DNA from: an uncultured Gemella sp.
GTDB lineage: Bacteria; Bacillota; Bacilli; Staphylococcales; Gemellaceae
DNA: 6,912 bases
Assembly: GCA_927911745.1 (NCBI GenBank)
Contig: CAKMQF010000070.1
Coordinates: 1 to 6,912 of the forward strand
Reading direction: 5' to 3'
Positions 6,585-6,912 of the stretch are shown here, one piece after another; the first letter of the stretch is position 1, and each line of letters starts with the position of its first letter. The notes beneath the pieces are model-generated. The model searched no databases and was not told the origin of the DNA. It saw nothing but the letters and a program-made list of their open reading frames with translations. Both the position numbers and the translations under genes were made by a program.

Positions 6585-6912
6585 ATGAGTAAGAAAAAAG
6601 AATTAAAAACAAATGCTATGCGATTTTTAGATGAAAATGGTGTAGAATATAATCATTTTGAATTTGATGCAGAAAGTGATGCTGCGAAGACTGGTGTAGG
6701 AGTAGCTGATATTATCGGGCGCGATCATAATCAAGTATTTAAAACAATTATGACTACAGATGGCAAAGGTAACTACATTGTAGGAGTACTTATGAGTGAA
6801 GACAGCATAAACTTTAAGAAACTTGCCAAAGCAGCAGGTGTGAAAAGTTTATCAATGTTACCACTAAAGATCTGACAAAAATTACAGGATATGTAAAAAG
6901 GTGGTTGCTCAC
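6585..6912 (+). CDS. ybaK: YbaK-type aminoacyl-tRNA deacylase, 3' end beyond window, two frameshifts
   Basis: This is a trans-editing enzyme of the YbaK/ProX family, which in characterised members hydrolyses Cys-tRNA(Pro) in the cytoplasm and so protects against proline-to-cysteine errors. KTNAMRFLDENGVEYNHFEFD is the typical N-terminus. The core includes NQVFKTIMTTDGKGNYIVGVL, with the conserved active-site lysine in VFKT (Lys53), and LKKAAKAAG-like sequence (KKLAKAAGVKSLSMLPLK). The literal frame stops at a TGA (6873-6875) after 96 residues. Adding one A at 6866-6868 gives LPLKDLTKITGYVK. Removing one A from the run at 6894-6898 gives GYVKGGCS, the family's conserved GYVxGGCSP block. About 50 further residues are expected past the window. 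Specificity cannot be set from this fragment alone. It is transcribed separately from the opp operon. Confidence 0.85.

Noticed and set aside
1..6912. CRISPR array, insertion sequence, phage or toxin-antitoxin content
   Set aside because: No regularly spaced repeats, transposase-like ORF, terminal repeats or small paired ORFs are visible. The genes are ordinary metabolic and transport genes.

Overview
The window is AT-rich DNA from a low-GC Bacillota. Strong AAGGAGG-type ribosome binding sites, A/T-ending codons and short spacers with a typical Opp/Dpp gene order support this. The proteins look like those of a coccoid or bacillus-like Firmicute such as Gemella, but that genus guess is an impression, not a demonstrated match. 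All genes read on the + strand.

Layout. (1) Positions 1-805 hold the last two thirds of a MetE-like (YxjG/YxjH-type) methionine synthase with its zinc ligands visible. (2) Positions 806-1124 are a gene-free leader with a weak candidate promoter and small hairpins. (3) Positions 1125-6427 are one peptide-type ABC importer operon: lipoprotein binding protein (oppA-like), two permeases (oppB- and oppC-like) and two ATPases (oppD- and oppF-like). A long hairpin with a poor T-tract, and then a perfect 16-bp inverted repeat, separate the binding-protein gene from the first permease gene. Downstream of the hairpins the genes are packed tightly (a 1-base gap each at oppB/oppC and oppC/oppD, and a 1-base overlap at oppD/oppF). 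A convincing rho-independent terminator follows oppF. (4) From about 6506 a near-consensus promoter, with a perfect 23-bp palindrome directly downstream of its -10 box, drives a ybaK-type aminoacyl-tRNA deacylase gene that is cut by the window end.

How the genes work together. The binding lipoprotein captures a peptide (or another Opp/Dpp-class ligand such as a metal chelate) outside the membrane. The OppB/OppC pair forms the channel and OppD/OppF power it. The substrate cannot be read from sequence alone. The MetE-like gene suggests methionine metabolism next door, but nothing in the sequence ties its regulation to the transporter.

Main oddity. Four of the seven genes carry apparent single-base frameshifts: oppA (1), oppB (1), oppF (3 within about 75 bases) and ybaK (2). 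Each lies in a run of identical bases, and each is repaired by adding or removing one base, after which conserved family sequence continues with no in-frame stop. I see no substitution nonsense mutation. This pattern fits homopolymer miscalls in the source sequence better than a decayed operon, although decay cannot be excluded from sequence alone. I see no evidence of a novel defence, mobile or CRISPR system. The least explained elements are the regulatory palindromes.
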